From the NCBI RefSeq assembly GCF_000758605.1, contig NZ_CP009282.1:2976001-3040000 (forward strand): a DNA stretch of 64,000 nt, written 5' to 3'. This DNA is from Paenibacillus sp. FSL R5-0912 (GTDB lineage: Bacteria > Bacillota > Bacilli > Paenibacillales > Paenibacillaceae). The notes under the pieces were generated by a model. That model ran no database searches and had not been told where the DNA came from. It was given only the letters and a program-made list of their open reading frames with translations. A program made the position numbers and the translations under genes. Of the stretch, positions 1 through 8,779 are shown in pieces; position 1 is the stretch's first letter, and each line of letters opens with the position of its first letter.

Positions 1-819
1 CTATATCCATTCCTCCACACGATGGCTGTTTCGTTCAACGACGGCAGTGACACGCTGGCCGGTGGAATCTATCTCTGGCCCCGTTCGTGGACGCTGGAGA
101 ACTACAAGGCGGTCTTTGTTTCAGGGACGATCTACCATGCCGCATTTATCTCGGTATCCCGCACGGTAATCTCAACGCTGCTCGGTGTTTTTCTCACCAC
201 TATGCTGGCTTATGCATTGGCGCAGCCACAATATATTTTCCGCAAAAAAATCGGCCTGCTGTTCATCCTGACCATGTATTTCAATGCCGGCCTGATTCCG
301 AACTACTTCCTGATCAAGAATATGGGCCTGCTTCATAGCTTCATGGTCTATATCCTTCCGAGTCTGGTCAGCGCATTCAACCTGATCATTATGCGGACCT
401 ATATCCGCGGTCTTCCATTCAGTCTAACTGAATCGGCGAAGATCGACGGGGCGGGGGATTTCCGGATTTTCTGGAAAATCATCTTCCCGCTGTGTACCCC
501 TGTACTGGCAACAGTTGCATTATTCATTGCAGTAGGCTCATGGAATGCCTGGTTCGATACCTTCCTCTATGCTTCCTCGGATATTAAGCTAAGCACACTG
601 CAATATGAAATGATGAAGCTGCTGGGTTCCACGATGAGCACGAACAACGATCCTTCCATGCTTGCGGGAGGCCAGAATAATCAGGTGCAGGCTTTGGTTA
701 CACCGGCTTCCATCCGTTCCGCGATTACGATCGTTACGGCTGTTCCGATTTTGTTCGTCTACCCTTTCTTGCAGAAGTATTTCGTGGTAGGGTTAAACCT
801 GGGAAGTGTGAAAGAATAA
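1..819 (+). CDS. ytcP: YtcP/LplC-type carbohydrate ABC permease, 5' end cut by window
   Basis: Inner permease subunit of a CUT1-type oligosaccharide importer in the cytoplasmic membrane. The frame is open from base 1, upstream of the ATG at 22, and the family is about 290-300 aa, so the gene starts outside the window. About five hydrophobic segments are visible. The conserved EAA loop that contacts the ATPase reads SAKIDGAGDFRIFWKI. The protein ends with the family-typical motif YPFLQKYFVVGLNLGSVKE. It is clearly paralogous to the permease at 24516-25463. LplA and LplB partners would lie to the left. A terminator-like hairpin follows the stop, then a YesN gene. In Paenibacillus JDR-2 similar lplB-ytcP genes import aldouronates next to yesM/yesN and xynA2; the xylanase downstream suggests the same here, which is inference. 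Confidence 0.9.
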   Translation, partial: LYPFLHTMAVSFNDGSDTLAGGIYLWPRSWTLENYKAVFVSGTIYHAAFISVSRTVISTLLGVFLTTMLAYALAQPQYIFRKKIGLLFILTMYFNAGLIPNYFLIKNMGLLHSFMVYILPSLVSAFNLIIMRTYIRGLPFSLTESAKIDGAGDFRIFWKIIFPLCTPVLATVALFIAVGSWNAWFDTFLYASSDIKLSTLQYEMMKLLGSTMSTNNDPSMLAGGQNNQVQALVTPASIRSAITIVTAVPILFVYPFLQKYFVVGLNLGSVKE

Positions 820-858
820 TTGTCAGTTAGAATTATATAAGAAAAATATGGATAATAT

Positions 859-895
859 AACCGTTTCGGGTGAAGCCGAAGCGGTTTCTCCTGTT
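859..895 (+). terminator. hairpin after ytcP
   Basis: The stem AACCGTTTCGG / CCGAAGCGGTT has one G-T pair and a six-base loop, and is followed by a weak T-rich run. It sits between the permease stop and the next gene, so it may terminate or attenuate transcription into the regulators. Confidence 0.5.
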
Positions 896-949
896 CAATA
901 CTGGTGAGCCTTGCAGAACTCCAAATACTTAAATAAAGAGGGTGATCCA

Positions 950-2482
950 ATGCTTAAGGTACTGTTTGCCGACGATGAGCCGCTTATGCTGGAAGGGCTG
1001 CGATTCCTGGTAGACTGGGAGATATTAAACTTTGAAGTATGCGGTGAGGCTCTGGATGGGGAGGACGCACTGGAGCTGATTCACAGTACCCGTCCTGATC
1101 TGGTGATAACCGATGTGCGTATGCCGGTCATCGACGGCCTTGAACTGATAAAGAGAGCTTCTGAGAGCGTTTTCCGGCCCAAGTTTATTATCTTCAGCGG
1201 CTATGCCGACTTTGAGTATGCCAAGCGGGCGCTTAAGTACGGGGTATCCAACTATTTGACCAAACCCCTGGATGAGAAGGAGCTGACGGAGGCGCTGCAG
1301 AGGGTAACCGACCAAATCCATCAGGAGCGGAAGGTGTCCTCACGGCGTGAAGCTCTTTCGGCTCTGATGCAGGCGGATACGGTATCCCGGCTCCTGATGA
1401 GGGAGAACACAGAAGAGGAGCTGCAGAAGGGGCTGAATAGCCTTGGAATCTCCCCCGCCTCGCGGATATGCTGTATACTGGTCCATGGAACAGCGCCGGA
1501 CAGCGTTCACTTGCGTGAGCAGGTCTCTTCCATGGGCGGCAAGGAGCCGCTTCGCAGCCTGAGCGTCTATCCGTTCACCGCAGGAAGCGGAAAGCATGGA
1601 TATTTGCTGGTCTCCCCGCAGGAAGGGCCGGAGCTTGACCCGGCTATGCTCACAAGCTGGATGGATGAAATAAGACCCTTGTACAGCACACCGGTCTGTT
1701 TCACAGCAAGCCTTCAGCCTCACGGACCGGAGGCTCTGAATTCGGCTTATCAAGAGGCGCTGGCTGCTGATCTCTGCAGGCCGGATGCCCCGGAGAGTGA
1801 AGCCGCCGGCTCCTTTGAGAAGCAGGATAAGACTCAGATGGCGATGCTTCCGGCAGAGCTGAGAAGATCGCTGCTGCAAGCCGTCACTGAAGGGAAGCTT
1901 GAGCACCTGAGCGGGCAACTCCGCGTTGTGTTCAATATATTCTCGGCGGAGGTGGCTTCAAGCTCATGGATCGACGCTTTTCTGGCCAATATCAAAGCAG
2001 AGCTGCTTCGTGAAATTACCGCCAAAGGGGGAGATTATGCGCAGTGGGTGAAAAAATGGTTCCCGTCCCGGTATACAGCCAGCTGTCTGCCCCTGCTGGA
2101 ACGGCAGACGGAGGAGGAGCTGTGCGAAGCCGCTGAGTGGTTCGCTGCGGCTGCGGACGGCAGGCAGGAGGACCAGATCGTGTCCGCTGCGATAGAATAT
2201 GTCCGCGGACATTACCAGGAGAAGCTGAAGCTGCAGGATATTGCGAAAATTCTGCATGTGAATTCCGCTTACCTGGGACAACGGTTCAGGAAGCATTGTG
2301 GCAGCTCTTTTAACGACTATCTCCATGAATACCGTATTGAAGAAGCCAAGAAGCTGCTGCGCCGGACCGATATGTGCATTTCCGATATCTCATGCCGGGT
2401 GGGCTATTCAGACGCTGATGTGTTCGCTGCCAAGTTCAAGACGCTTAACGGCGTTACGCCTACCACATACAAGAAGAGCTAA
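950..2482 (+). CDS. yesN: YesN-type response regulator with AraC output domain
   Basis: Cytoplasmic two-component regulator, 510 aa. The receiver (about 1-125) has the acidic pair D8-D9, phospho-acceptor D55 in ITDVRMP and the Lys-Pro motif in YLTKP. A long poorly conserved middle follows, then an AraC-family double helix-turn-helix from about residue 407, including LQDIAKILHVNSAYLGQRF. The ATG at 950 is chosen because GAGGGTGA lies just upstream and the receiver starts there; an upstream in-frame TTG at 911 adds residues without a family match. The sensor kinase begins 24 bp downstream and a second regulator follows, giving an unusual regulator-kinase-regulator triad. It probably activates the adjacent importer and xylan genes. 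Confidence 0.9.
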   Translation: MLKVLFADDEPLMLEGLRFLVDWEILNFEVCGEALDGEDALELIHSTRPDLVITDVRMPVIDGLELIKRASESVFRPKFIIFSGYADFEYAKRALKYGVSNYLTKPLDEKELTEALQRVTDQIHQERKVSSRREALSALMQADTVSRLLMRENTEEELQKGLNSLGISPASRICCILVHGTAPDSVHLREQVSSMGGKEPLRSLSVYPFTAGSGKHGYLLVSPQEGPELDPAMLTSWMDEIRPLYSTPVCFTASLQPHGPEALNSAYQEALAADLCRPDAPESEAAGSFEKQDKTQMAMLPAELRRSLLQAVTEGKLEHLSGQLRVVFNIFSAEVASSSWIDAFLANIKAELLREITAKGGDYAQWVKKWFPSRYTASCLPLLERQTEEELCEAAEWFAAAADGRQEDQIVSAAIEYVRGHYQEKLKLQDIAKILHVNSAYLGQRFRKHCGSSFNDYLHEYRIEEAKKLLRRTDMCISDISCRVGYSDADVFAAKFKTLNGVTPTTYKKS

Positions 2483-2506
2483 ATCAAGGGGGAGGAGGGG
2501 ACTTGC

Positions 2507-4315
2507 ATGAAGCATAAACGGAAGCCGTCTGCCTTCATCAATGATATTCCGCTCAAATACAAGTTTTTGTTTATCTACTTACTGTGTGTTCTCGTCCCCA
2601 TACTCAGCATCAACGCCCTTTTTTATGTACAGATCAGCCGCAACGTGGAAGTACGGGAGAGGGAGAATCTGGGGATTTCGGTAGACCGGGTGGTCTATGA
2701 TCTGATGCAGATCGTGAATGAATGTGTGGCGATCAGCAATACGGTGGCTGCAGACCGGCCCTATATGGAAATGATGGATTATGCCTACCCGGATAATGAG
2801 GCTTATTATGATGCCTATAACGATTTTCTCAAGGACAAGCTACGGCAGTACAGCAATCTCCACTCCTATATTTACTGGATGGGCATATATACCTCCAATC
2901 CGACGATCCAGAATGGCAGCAGCTATTTCATTCTGTCAGACAAGGATAAGCAGAGTGAATGGTACCGAAAAATATCAAGCAGCACAGACAAGGTGCTTCT
3001 AACCTCCTATCAGGGGACCAACCCGCTTAATCCGCCCCAGCAGGAGGTGTTTGTCAGCCTGATCCGCAAGCTGGATAACTTTACGGGCCAGCCCTACAAT
3101 AAGTATTTGCGGATTGATCTGCGGCTGAACAATGTGCAGGAGCTGTTCCAGAAGGAGCGTGATTACCTGAATTTCAAGCTGATGGATGAGAAGAACCGGA
3201 TCGTGCTTGCATCGGGCCAATCCTTCTACTCGCTGGATGCCAATGCTCTGCTGAATGTGGACACGAGCCTGGATCAGCCTTCAGAGCAGATTGTCCGTAC
3301 GCTCAGCAGTGCAGCCTACACAAAGGGCTGGCGGCTGGTCGGAACTCCGGAGGGCCGGAAGGTGAATCATGAAATGGTCCATGCGCTAAGGGTCTCACTG
3401 ATTCTTGCTCTATTAACTATAATCCTCCCTACCCTGCTCATGATTGTGATTATAAGGTCCTATAATCTGCGGGTCAGATTGCTCTACAAGCATATGAAGC
3501 TGGTCAAATATGAACAGTTCGAGAGCATTGATATGTATGAGGGGAAGGATGAAATCGGCGGACTGATCCGCAGCTTCAATCTGATGACCGGGAAAATCCG
3601 CAATCTGATCAATGATGTCTATAAGCTGGAGATTCAGAAGAAGGACCTGGAGCTTGAACGGGTACGGGCAGAGCTCAAATATCTGGAAAGCCAGGTGGAC
3701 CCTCATTTCCTCTTCAATACGCTGAATGCCATATTGGTCATTTGCAAGAAATATAAGTATGAACAAGTCACGGATGTCATCCGCAATCTGGCTCTGATTA
3801 TGCGCAGGCTGCTAAGCTGGAAGGATGACCTTATTACCGTAGAGGAAGAAGTCTCTTTTATCGAAATGTATCTGCAGATTGAGAAGTTCCGCTTTCAGAA
3901 CCGGTTCTCTTATGTAATTGATATTGAGCCTGAGGTGCTGAAATGCCGGATTCCCAAGATGAGCATACAGGCATTGGTGGAGAATTCCTGCAAGCATGGC
4001 CTGCAGTCGGTCAAATGGGCCAGGAAAATCCACGTGTCCGCTGCGAGGGATGACGCAGGTCTGCTGATCGTAGTGACGGACAATGGCAAGGGAATCGAGA
4101 AGGAGAAGCTGGAATGGATCAAGTCCCATCTGGAAACGGAGCAGGATTCCGGACAAAATGTCGGGCTTCGCAATGTGTATAAACGCTTGATGTTGTACTA
4201 TAACGGCAGAGCCAAGTTCAGCATTGAGAGCACCGAATATGAACAGACGGTCATTACCATCCGGATTCCCGAGGACTTGAGCCTGGATCTGATAGTGGAG
4301 GGATCTCATGTATAA
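2507..4315 (+). CDS. yesM: YesM-type sensor histidine kinase
   Basis: Membrane sensor kinase, 602 aa. A membrane segment near residues 18-38 and another near 290-315 flank an extracytoplasmic sensing region. A HAMP domain follows, then the His_kinase domain with phospho-acceptor H400 in VDPHFLFN, and an HATPase domain with N box VENSCKHG and G box DNGKGI. This is the LytS/YesM class, where the His lies in a PHFLFN motif. The start is set by AAGGGGGAGGAGGGG just upstream. The last 8 bases overlap the following regulator, implying translational coupling. It probably senses extracellular xylo-oligosaccharides directly or through a solute-binding protein; the ligand is not evident from sequence. 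Confidence 0.93.
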   Translation: MKHKRKPSAFINDIPLKYKFLFIYLLCVLVPILSINALFYVQISRNVEVRERENLGISVDRVVYDLMQIVNECVAISNTVAADRPYMEMMDYAYPDNEAYYDAYNDFLKDKLRQYSNLHSYIYWMGIYTSNPTIQNGSSYFILSDKDKQSEWYRKISSSTDKVLLTSYQGTNPLNPPQQEVFVSLIRKLDNFTGQPYNKYLRIDLRLNNVQELFQKERDYLNFKLMDEKNRIVLASGQSFYSLDANALLNVDTSLDQPSEQIVRTLSSAAYTKGWRLVGTPEGRKVNHEMVHALRVSLILALLTIILPTLLMIVIIRSYNLRVRLLYKHMKLVKYEQFESIDMYEGKDEIGGLIRSFNLMTGKIRNLINDVYKLEIQKKDLELERVRAELKYLESQVDPHFLFNTLNAILVICKKYKYEQVTDVIRNLALIMRRLLSWKDDLITVEEEVSFIEMYLQIEKFRFQNRFSYVIDIEPEVLKCRIPKMSIQALVENSCKHGLQSVKWARKIHVSAARDDAGLLIVVTDNGKGIEKEKLEWIKSHLETEQDSGQNVGLRNVYKRLMLYYNGRAKFSIESTEYEQTVITIRIPEDLSLDLIVEGSHV

Positions 4316-5828
4316 AGTGGTACTCGCGGATGATGAAACCATCGCATTAGAGGGTTTACGGACGCAGACGGATTGGGAAGAGCTGGGCTTTGAAATCTGC
4401 GGGGCCTGCGAGAATGGGGAGGAAGCGCTGGCTGCGATTGTACAAAACTCGCCCGATCTAGTGATTACCGATATCCGTATGCCCGGGATCGACGGGCTGG
4501 AGCTGATAGGGCGCGTGTGCAGCCTTCAGATGGAGCAGCCGATCTTCATCGTGCTTAGCGGCTACGGCGAATTTGAATATGCTAGAACTGCCATTCGTTA
4601 TGGGGTAAGACACTATCTGCTGAAGCCGGTCGTTGAGGCCGAATGGGATAAGGTGCTTACAGACATTACGGATGAGCTGGAGCTGCGTGTTAAGCAGAGG
4701 ATGCAGCAGAGTATGCTGGCGAGCCGGCTGCTGCCACTGGCGATTGCGCGCATGCTTGAGGGTCACTGGGCCGAGCCTGAAGAGGAGGCGGCGGAGCAGA
4801 TGGACCGTCTGGATGAGACCGTCACGGGCTGGACGTATCTGCATGTGGAGGGACATAGCAGCAATATCTCAGAGCTGTGCCGGGAGCTCGCCGGACCAGC
4901 AGGTGCCCTGTTCATTGACCTGCCAGGCGATCAAGCCGGGCTCGTTGTGGAGAGCGCGGAAGCGGCGGCAGGGCTGTCGGAGCAGCTATGTGCCGGGCTG
5001 ACCCTCAGCGGTGTGAAGGGCTCCGTAAGCATCGGGCCAAGTGTGCGGTCACTGCGCGAGCTGCCTGTCTCCTACAGGGAAGCGGCAGGGGCTGCGGCCC
5101 GCCACTACTTCTATTCGGGCGGGAGCAGTCCGGTGGATTCGGCTATTGAAGGCGAGGGCCAGGTGAACTACAATCTCCCTGCCACGGAGTTGATTGAGGA
5201 AATGATAAGCGCTGTGGAAAGGCTGCAGGAGAAGAAGGTTCTGGAGAAGCTGAACGAGATGTTTGGCGTGTTCAAGGAGAACCGGACAGATCCGGGAGTC
5301 GTTCAGATGACGAGCATGGATATCATGCTGAGAAGCATGGAATTGCTGAAGGAATTCGGCGGAGTGGATGATCAGTGGAGCGGCACGCTTGATTGTTTCA
5401 GAACAGAGCCCAAATCGCTGGAAGCCCTGCAAGCCACCCTTCAGAACGTACTGGAAACGTGTATGAATTCTATCCGGCAGCACAAGGAACGCAACTCCGA
5501 GCATCCGCTTATCCGCGTAGAATGCTTCTTGAGGGATCATTATTCCAGGCATTTGACTGTCAAAGAGGTTGCCGAGCATTTCTATATCAATCCGGTGTAC
5601 CTGGGTCAGGCCTTCATCAAAAAGCATGGGATCAGCATTCTGGAGTACATTCACAATCTGCGTATAGAAGCAGCCAAGAAGCGGCTGATCGAAACTCACG
5701 ACACCGTCAGAAGCATTGTGGAGAGTGTGGGGTATGTGCACTATCATCATTTCCTGAGAGAGTTCGAGAAGCGGACGGCACTCAAGCCGGTAGCATTCCG
5801 GGAACAGGCCCAATCTGAACAAGGCTAG
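4308..5828 (+). CDS. yesN: second YesN-type response regulator of the triad
   Basis: 506-aa receiver-AraC regulator. The receiver has D8-D9, phospho-acceptor D55 in ITDIRMP and the Lys-Pro motif in YLLKP. The AraC DNA-binding region starts near residue 398, with VKEVAEHFYINPVYLGQAF. It overlaps the kinase gene by 8 bp. Because it is directly coupled to the kinase, it is the likelier cognate partner; the regulator at 950-2482 may be a second target. A gap of about 115 bp with a cre-like box separates it from the xylanase gene. Both receivers look active, so the kinase may phosphorylate two outputs, or one may have another kinase. Confidence 0.9.
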   Translation: MYKVVLADDETIALEGLRTQTDWEELGFEICGACENGEEALAAIVQNSPDLVITDIRMPGIDGLELIGRVCSLQMEQPIFIVLSGYGEFEYARTAIRYGVRHYLLKPVVEAEWDKVLTDITDELELRVKQRMQQSMLASRLLPLAIARMLEGHWAEPEEEAAEQMDRLDETVTGWTYLHVEGHSSNISELCRELAGPAGALFIDLPGDQAGLVVESAEAAAGLSEQLCAGLTLSGVKGSVSIGPSVRSLRELPVSYREAAGAAARHYFYSGGSSPVDSAIEGEGQVNYNLPATELIEEMISAVERLQEKKVLEKLNEMFGVFKENRTDPGVVQMTSMDIMLRSMELLKEFGGVDDQWSGTLDCFRTEPKSLEALQATLQNVLETCMNSIRQHKERNSEHPLIRVECFLRDHYSRHLTVKEVAEHFYINPVYLGQAFIKKHGISILEYIHNLRIEAAKKRLIETHDTVRSIVESVGYVHYHHFLREFEKRTALKPVAFREQAQSEQG

Positions 5829-5871
5829 GGCATCCATTTATTTATTAGGGTCCAAGTCTTTACTATGGTGA

Positions 5872-5899
5872 TGGTAAACGCATTCAAATCCGTTATGAT
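5872..5899 (+). promoter_or_regulatory. cre-like box and -10 element upstream of GH10
   Basis: TGGTAAACGCATTCAA at 5872-5887 fits the CcpA cre consensus WTGNNARCGNWWWCAW with one mismatch. A -10-like TATGAT lies at 5894-5899. This position would let CcpA block transcription of the xylanase gene when preferred sugars are present. No convincing -35 hexamer is visible. Confidence 0.45.
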
Positions 5900-5944
5900 A
5901 GAGATAGCTGTCCTAAAATTGTGATTCACAGGAGGTTAGAAAAG

Positions 5945-6964
5945 ATGAAGCAAGCCAGCAGCGAAATTCCTGCATTACATGAAATGTTCCGGGATGCCTT
6001 CAAGATAGGGGCTGCCGTCAGTACTGGCATTATATCTGCTCAGGGTTCTTTCATTGCCAAGCATTACAACAGTATTACTGCCGAGAATGAAATGAAGCCG
6101 GTAGAGCTTCAGCCGGAGGAAGGGAGCTATACCTTCGATGCTGCGGACCGTATCTTTGAATTCGCAGAGGCACATGGAATCGGCGTCCGGGGACATACGC
6201 TTCTATGGCATAATCAGACAGGGGACTGGATGTTCCGGAATGCAGAGGGCGGCCCTTGCAGCAGAGAGGAATTACTGACCCGCCTGCAGACTCACATCAA
6301 CACGGTTGTGGGGCGTTACCGGGGACGGGCCTACGCCTGGGATGTGGTTAATGAAGCTATTGAGGATAAATCCGATCAATATCTGCGGGAGACCCGCTGG
6401 CTGGAGATGATCGGCGAGGATTATCTCCGCCATGCTTTTGAGATGGCACATCAGGCGGACCCTGACGCTCTTCTGTTCTACAACGACTATAATGAGACCG
6501 ATCCTGTCAAAAGCGTCAAAATCCACAAGCTGGTCCGCAGCCTGCTCGATCAGAATACGCCGATCCATGGCATAGGTATGCAGGGGCATTGGAATATCTA
6601 TGGCCCGTCCATTGAAGAAATCCGCAGCGCCCTGGAGCTGTACGTCTCTCTGGGACTCAAAATTCAGATCACGGAGCTAGATATCTCGATGTTCCGTCAT
6701 GACGATAAACGCACGGACTTGAAAGCGCCAACAGAAGAGATGCTGAGGCTCCAGGAGGAGCGATATGCGGAGATCTTCGCCCTCCTGCTGGAATACAAAG
6801 ATTCCATTGATTCGGTGACCTTCTGGGGCGTGGCCGATGATTATACCTGGCTGGACGGCTTCCCGGTCCGCGGACGCAAGAACTGGCCGTTCCTGTTCGA
6901 CGAGCAGAAGCAGCCCAAGGCTTCATTCACACGGCTGGCCGGTCTGACGGCTTCGCAATCTTAA
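5945..6964 (+). CDS. xynA2: intracellular GH10 endo-1,4-beta-xylanase
   Basis: Hydrolyses internal beta-1,4-xylosidic bonds with retention of configuration. The 339-aa protein is a lone GH10 TIM barrel with no signal peptide or CBM, so it acts in the cytoplasm on imported (aldouronate) xylo-oligosaccharides, like XynA2 of Paenibacillus JDR-2. The acid/base is E137 in WDVVNEAIED and the nucleophile is E244 in ITELDIS. Substrate-site motifs GHTLLWHNQ and FWGVADDYTWL are intact. The ATG at 5945 is chosen over the upstream GTG at 5921 because AGGAGGTT sits at ideal spacing. It follows the regulator triad and is separated from the GH43 genes by an IS110-family insertion. Confidence 0.93.
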   Translation: MKQASSEIPALHEMFRDAFKIGAAVSTGIISAQGSFIAKHYNSITAENEMKPVELQPEEGSYTFDAADRIFEFAEAHGIGVRGHTLLWHNQTGDWMFRNAEGGPCSREELLTRLQTHINTVVGRYRGRAYAWDVVNEAIEDKSDQYLRETRWLEMIGEDYLRHAFEMAHQADPDALLFYNDYNETDPVKSVKIHKLVRSLLDQNTPIHGIGMQGHWNIYGPSIEEIRSALELYVSLGLKIQITELDISMFRHDDKRTDLKAPTEEMLRLQEERYAEIFALLLEYKDSIDSVTFWGVADDYTWLDGFPVRGRKNWPFLFDEQKQPKASFTRLAGLTASQS

Positions 6965-7080
6965 TCAATAATGGAGCCATTCCTGTAATGAATTAATTTG
7001 AGGTTTGAATGAAAAAAGCGCCAACTGTATACTGGGAAACGTTCCGCCAAAGAACAATTCCAGCACAGGAGGCACTCAAC

Positions 7081-8376
7081 ATGAAGTATAAACAATCGAA
7101 GAAGCAGAATCAACGGATTACACGAATTTCCGACAAGACCCTTGTCGTAGGCGCAGACATTGCGAAAGAAACCCATGTGGCTCGCGCTATCGACTACCGG
7201 GGGATTGAACTCGGAAAGGATTGTGTGTTCTCAAATACCCGTACCGGACTGGAGCAACTGGTTCAGTGGATGAAGGAGCTTCAGCGGGAGCATGCCAAGA
7301 GCGACGTCCTCTTTGGCATTGAGCCTACCGGACACTATTGGTTTAACCTGGCCGAGTATTTGGGACAGCACGGCATTCCTTTGGTCATTGTCAATCCGCA
7401 TCATGTACACAAAAGCAAAGAACTGGAAGATAACTCACCCACGAAAAACGACTATAAAGACGCTAAAGTCATTGCCGATTTAGTGCGGAATGGGAAATAC
7501 AGCGAACCTAAATTGCCAACGCGTATCTACGCAGATCTGCGAATTCTCATGAATCTTCGGGAGAAGATCATGGTGAACCTCGGGCAGGTGCAAAGGCGGG
7601 TGCAGAACTGGCAGGATCGCTTTTTCCCGGAATACACTGAGGTGTTTAAAGACTGGGAAGGAAAAGCCTCGCTTATTACTCTAGACGAGTTTCCGACGCC
7701 GGGTGAGATCGTAGGACTCGGTGCAGAAGCCATCGCTCAGCGGTGGAAGAAAGACGTGAAACGAGCGGTGGGAACGAAGCGAGCCCAATTGCTGGTCGAG
7801 ACGGCGAGAGGCTCTATCGGTCTGACCGAAGGTCTTCCTGCAGCAAAGATCGAGATTAAAACACTTCTGGAGCAGTATGACATGTTCGCCAGACAGCTTG
7901 AAGAGATTCTGTCCGAAGTAGAACGTCTACTAGGGCAAATTCCAGGCACGAAAGAGATGCTTACCGTGCCCGGTGTGGCTGTAGTGACGTTAGCGGGATT
8001 CCTGGCGGAAGTGGGCGATCTGAGTGGTTACGAGCATGGACAGCAGATTATTCGGCTGGCCGGACTGAATCTCAAAGAGAATAGTTCGGGAAAGAAAAAG
8101 GGCAAGTCCAGTATTACCAAACGTGGACGTGCAAAGCTGAGGGCCCTGCTGTTCCGGGCGGTCATGCCCATGGTAGCAAAGAACGCCGAATTCAAGGCAC
8201 TGCACCAGTATTTTACGACACGAAGTCAGAATCCACTGAAGAAAAAGCAATCCCTTGTGGCGTTGTGCGGGAAACTTATTCGCGTGCTTCATACGCTCGG
8301 GACGAAGCACATTCCATACGATGCAAACAGCGTGTTAGGGCCGGTCCGTCAGGCCCAGCTACAGATGGCAGCCTAA
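7081..8376 (+). CDS. IS110-family DEDD transposase
   Basis: 431-aa RuvC-like DEDD recombinase. Probable metal ligands are D26 (VGADIAKE), E81 (GIEPTGHYW), D124 and D127 (NDYKDAKVIADL). The C-terminal Transposase_20 region contains the helix-hairpin-helix-like GVAVVTLAGFLAEVG and the serine-containing stretch NSSGKKKGKSSITKRG. In this family a Ser acts in strand cleavage guided by a bridge RNA. The ATG at 7081 is chosen because AGGAGG lies 8 bases upstream; an earlier in-frame ATG at 7009 lacks a site. The frame is intact, so the element may be active. Confidence 0.93.
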   Translation: MKYKQSKKQNQRITRISDKTLVVGADIAKETHVARAIDYRGIELGKDCVFSNTRTGLEQLVQWMKELQREHAKSDVLFGIEPTGHYWFNLAEYLGQHGIPLVIVNPHHVHKSKELEDNSPTKNDYKDAKVIADLVRNGKYSEPKLPTRIYADLRILMNLREKIMVNLGQVQRRVQNWQDRFFPEYTEVFKDWEGKASLITLDEFPTPGEIVGLGAEAIAQRWKKDVKRAVGTKRAQLLVETARGSIGLTEGLPAAKIEIKTLLEQYDMFARQLEEILSEVERLLGQIPGTKEMLTVPGVAVVTLAGFLAEVGDLSGYEHGQQIIRLAGLNLKENSSGKKKGKSSITKRGRAKLRALLFRAVMPMVAKNAEFKALHQYFTTRSQNPLKKKQSLVALCGKLIRVLHTLGTKHIPYDANSVLGPVRQAQLQMAA

Positions 8377-8399
8377 GAAAAACCAAACTCATTTTGCTC

Positions 8400-8740
8400 A
8401 TTGAAGTAGGTTTCACCAAAGACAAAAGAAGCACGGAGCAGCCGCAGGAACTAATTCCATAAGGGCAACGACCCTGTAAAGGAGCAAGAAACGGCGTCCA
8501 CCTCTTGAGAGGCAGAACGAAGGAATGTAAGGGCAAAGACCCCGCGTGACATGGGAGGGTAAGCCGTCAAGAGACAGGTGTGGATATCCAAAGTGCGATC
8601 ACAGGAACGATCCATGGGCTGGGGACAATCCCCCCAACCTCTATTCCCGCCACCGGCTCTGCAAGAAAATAATGTCATCCTTACATGACTTCTCCAACTC
8701 TCAACCTGTCCATGGCTGAAAACCTAAGAACGAGTGAGCA
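8400..8740 (+). ncRNA. candidate IS110 bridge RNA region
   Basis: IS110-family recombinases use a structured RNA encoded in a non-coding end of the element; in IS1111-like members this is the right end. This right end contains a near-duplicate pair, AAGGGCAACGACCCTG (8461-8476) and AAGGGCAAAGACCCCG (8529-8544). Each can form a small AGGGnnnnACCCT-like hairpin. A further hairpin, GGGGAC / (A)TCCCC, lies near 8621-8635. Boundaries and guide loops cannot be assigned by eye. Confidence 0.35.
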
Positions 8741-8779
8741 AACAAGAGAAAATATTAATTTATAGTGGGAGGGAATTAA

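Larger units (their letters stand above)
6965..8760 (+). mobile_element. IS110-family insertion sequence (ends not resolved)
   Basis: An IS110-type transposase gene with about 115 bp of non-coding sequence before it and about 380-400 bp after it fills the gap between the GH10 and GH43 genes. IS110 elements carry no clear terminal repeats or long target duplications, and none are visible, so the stated ends are only the limits set by neighbouring genes and the GH43 ribosome binding site. The short left and long right non-coding ends fit the IS1111-like subgroup. It probably entered a former GH10-GH43 operon and may be polar on downstream genes. Confidence 0.75.

Noticed and set aside
911..949. 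Upstream TTG start for the first response regulator
   Set aside because: No ribosome site precedes it, and the receiver fold begins at the ATG at 950.
1025..2326. Long minus-strand frames opposite the regulators and kinases (also opposite most other genes)
   Set aside because: They are complement shadows of clear coding regions with recognised domains.
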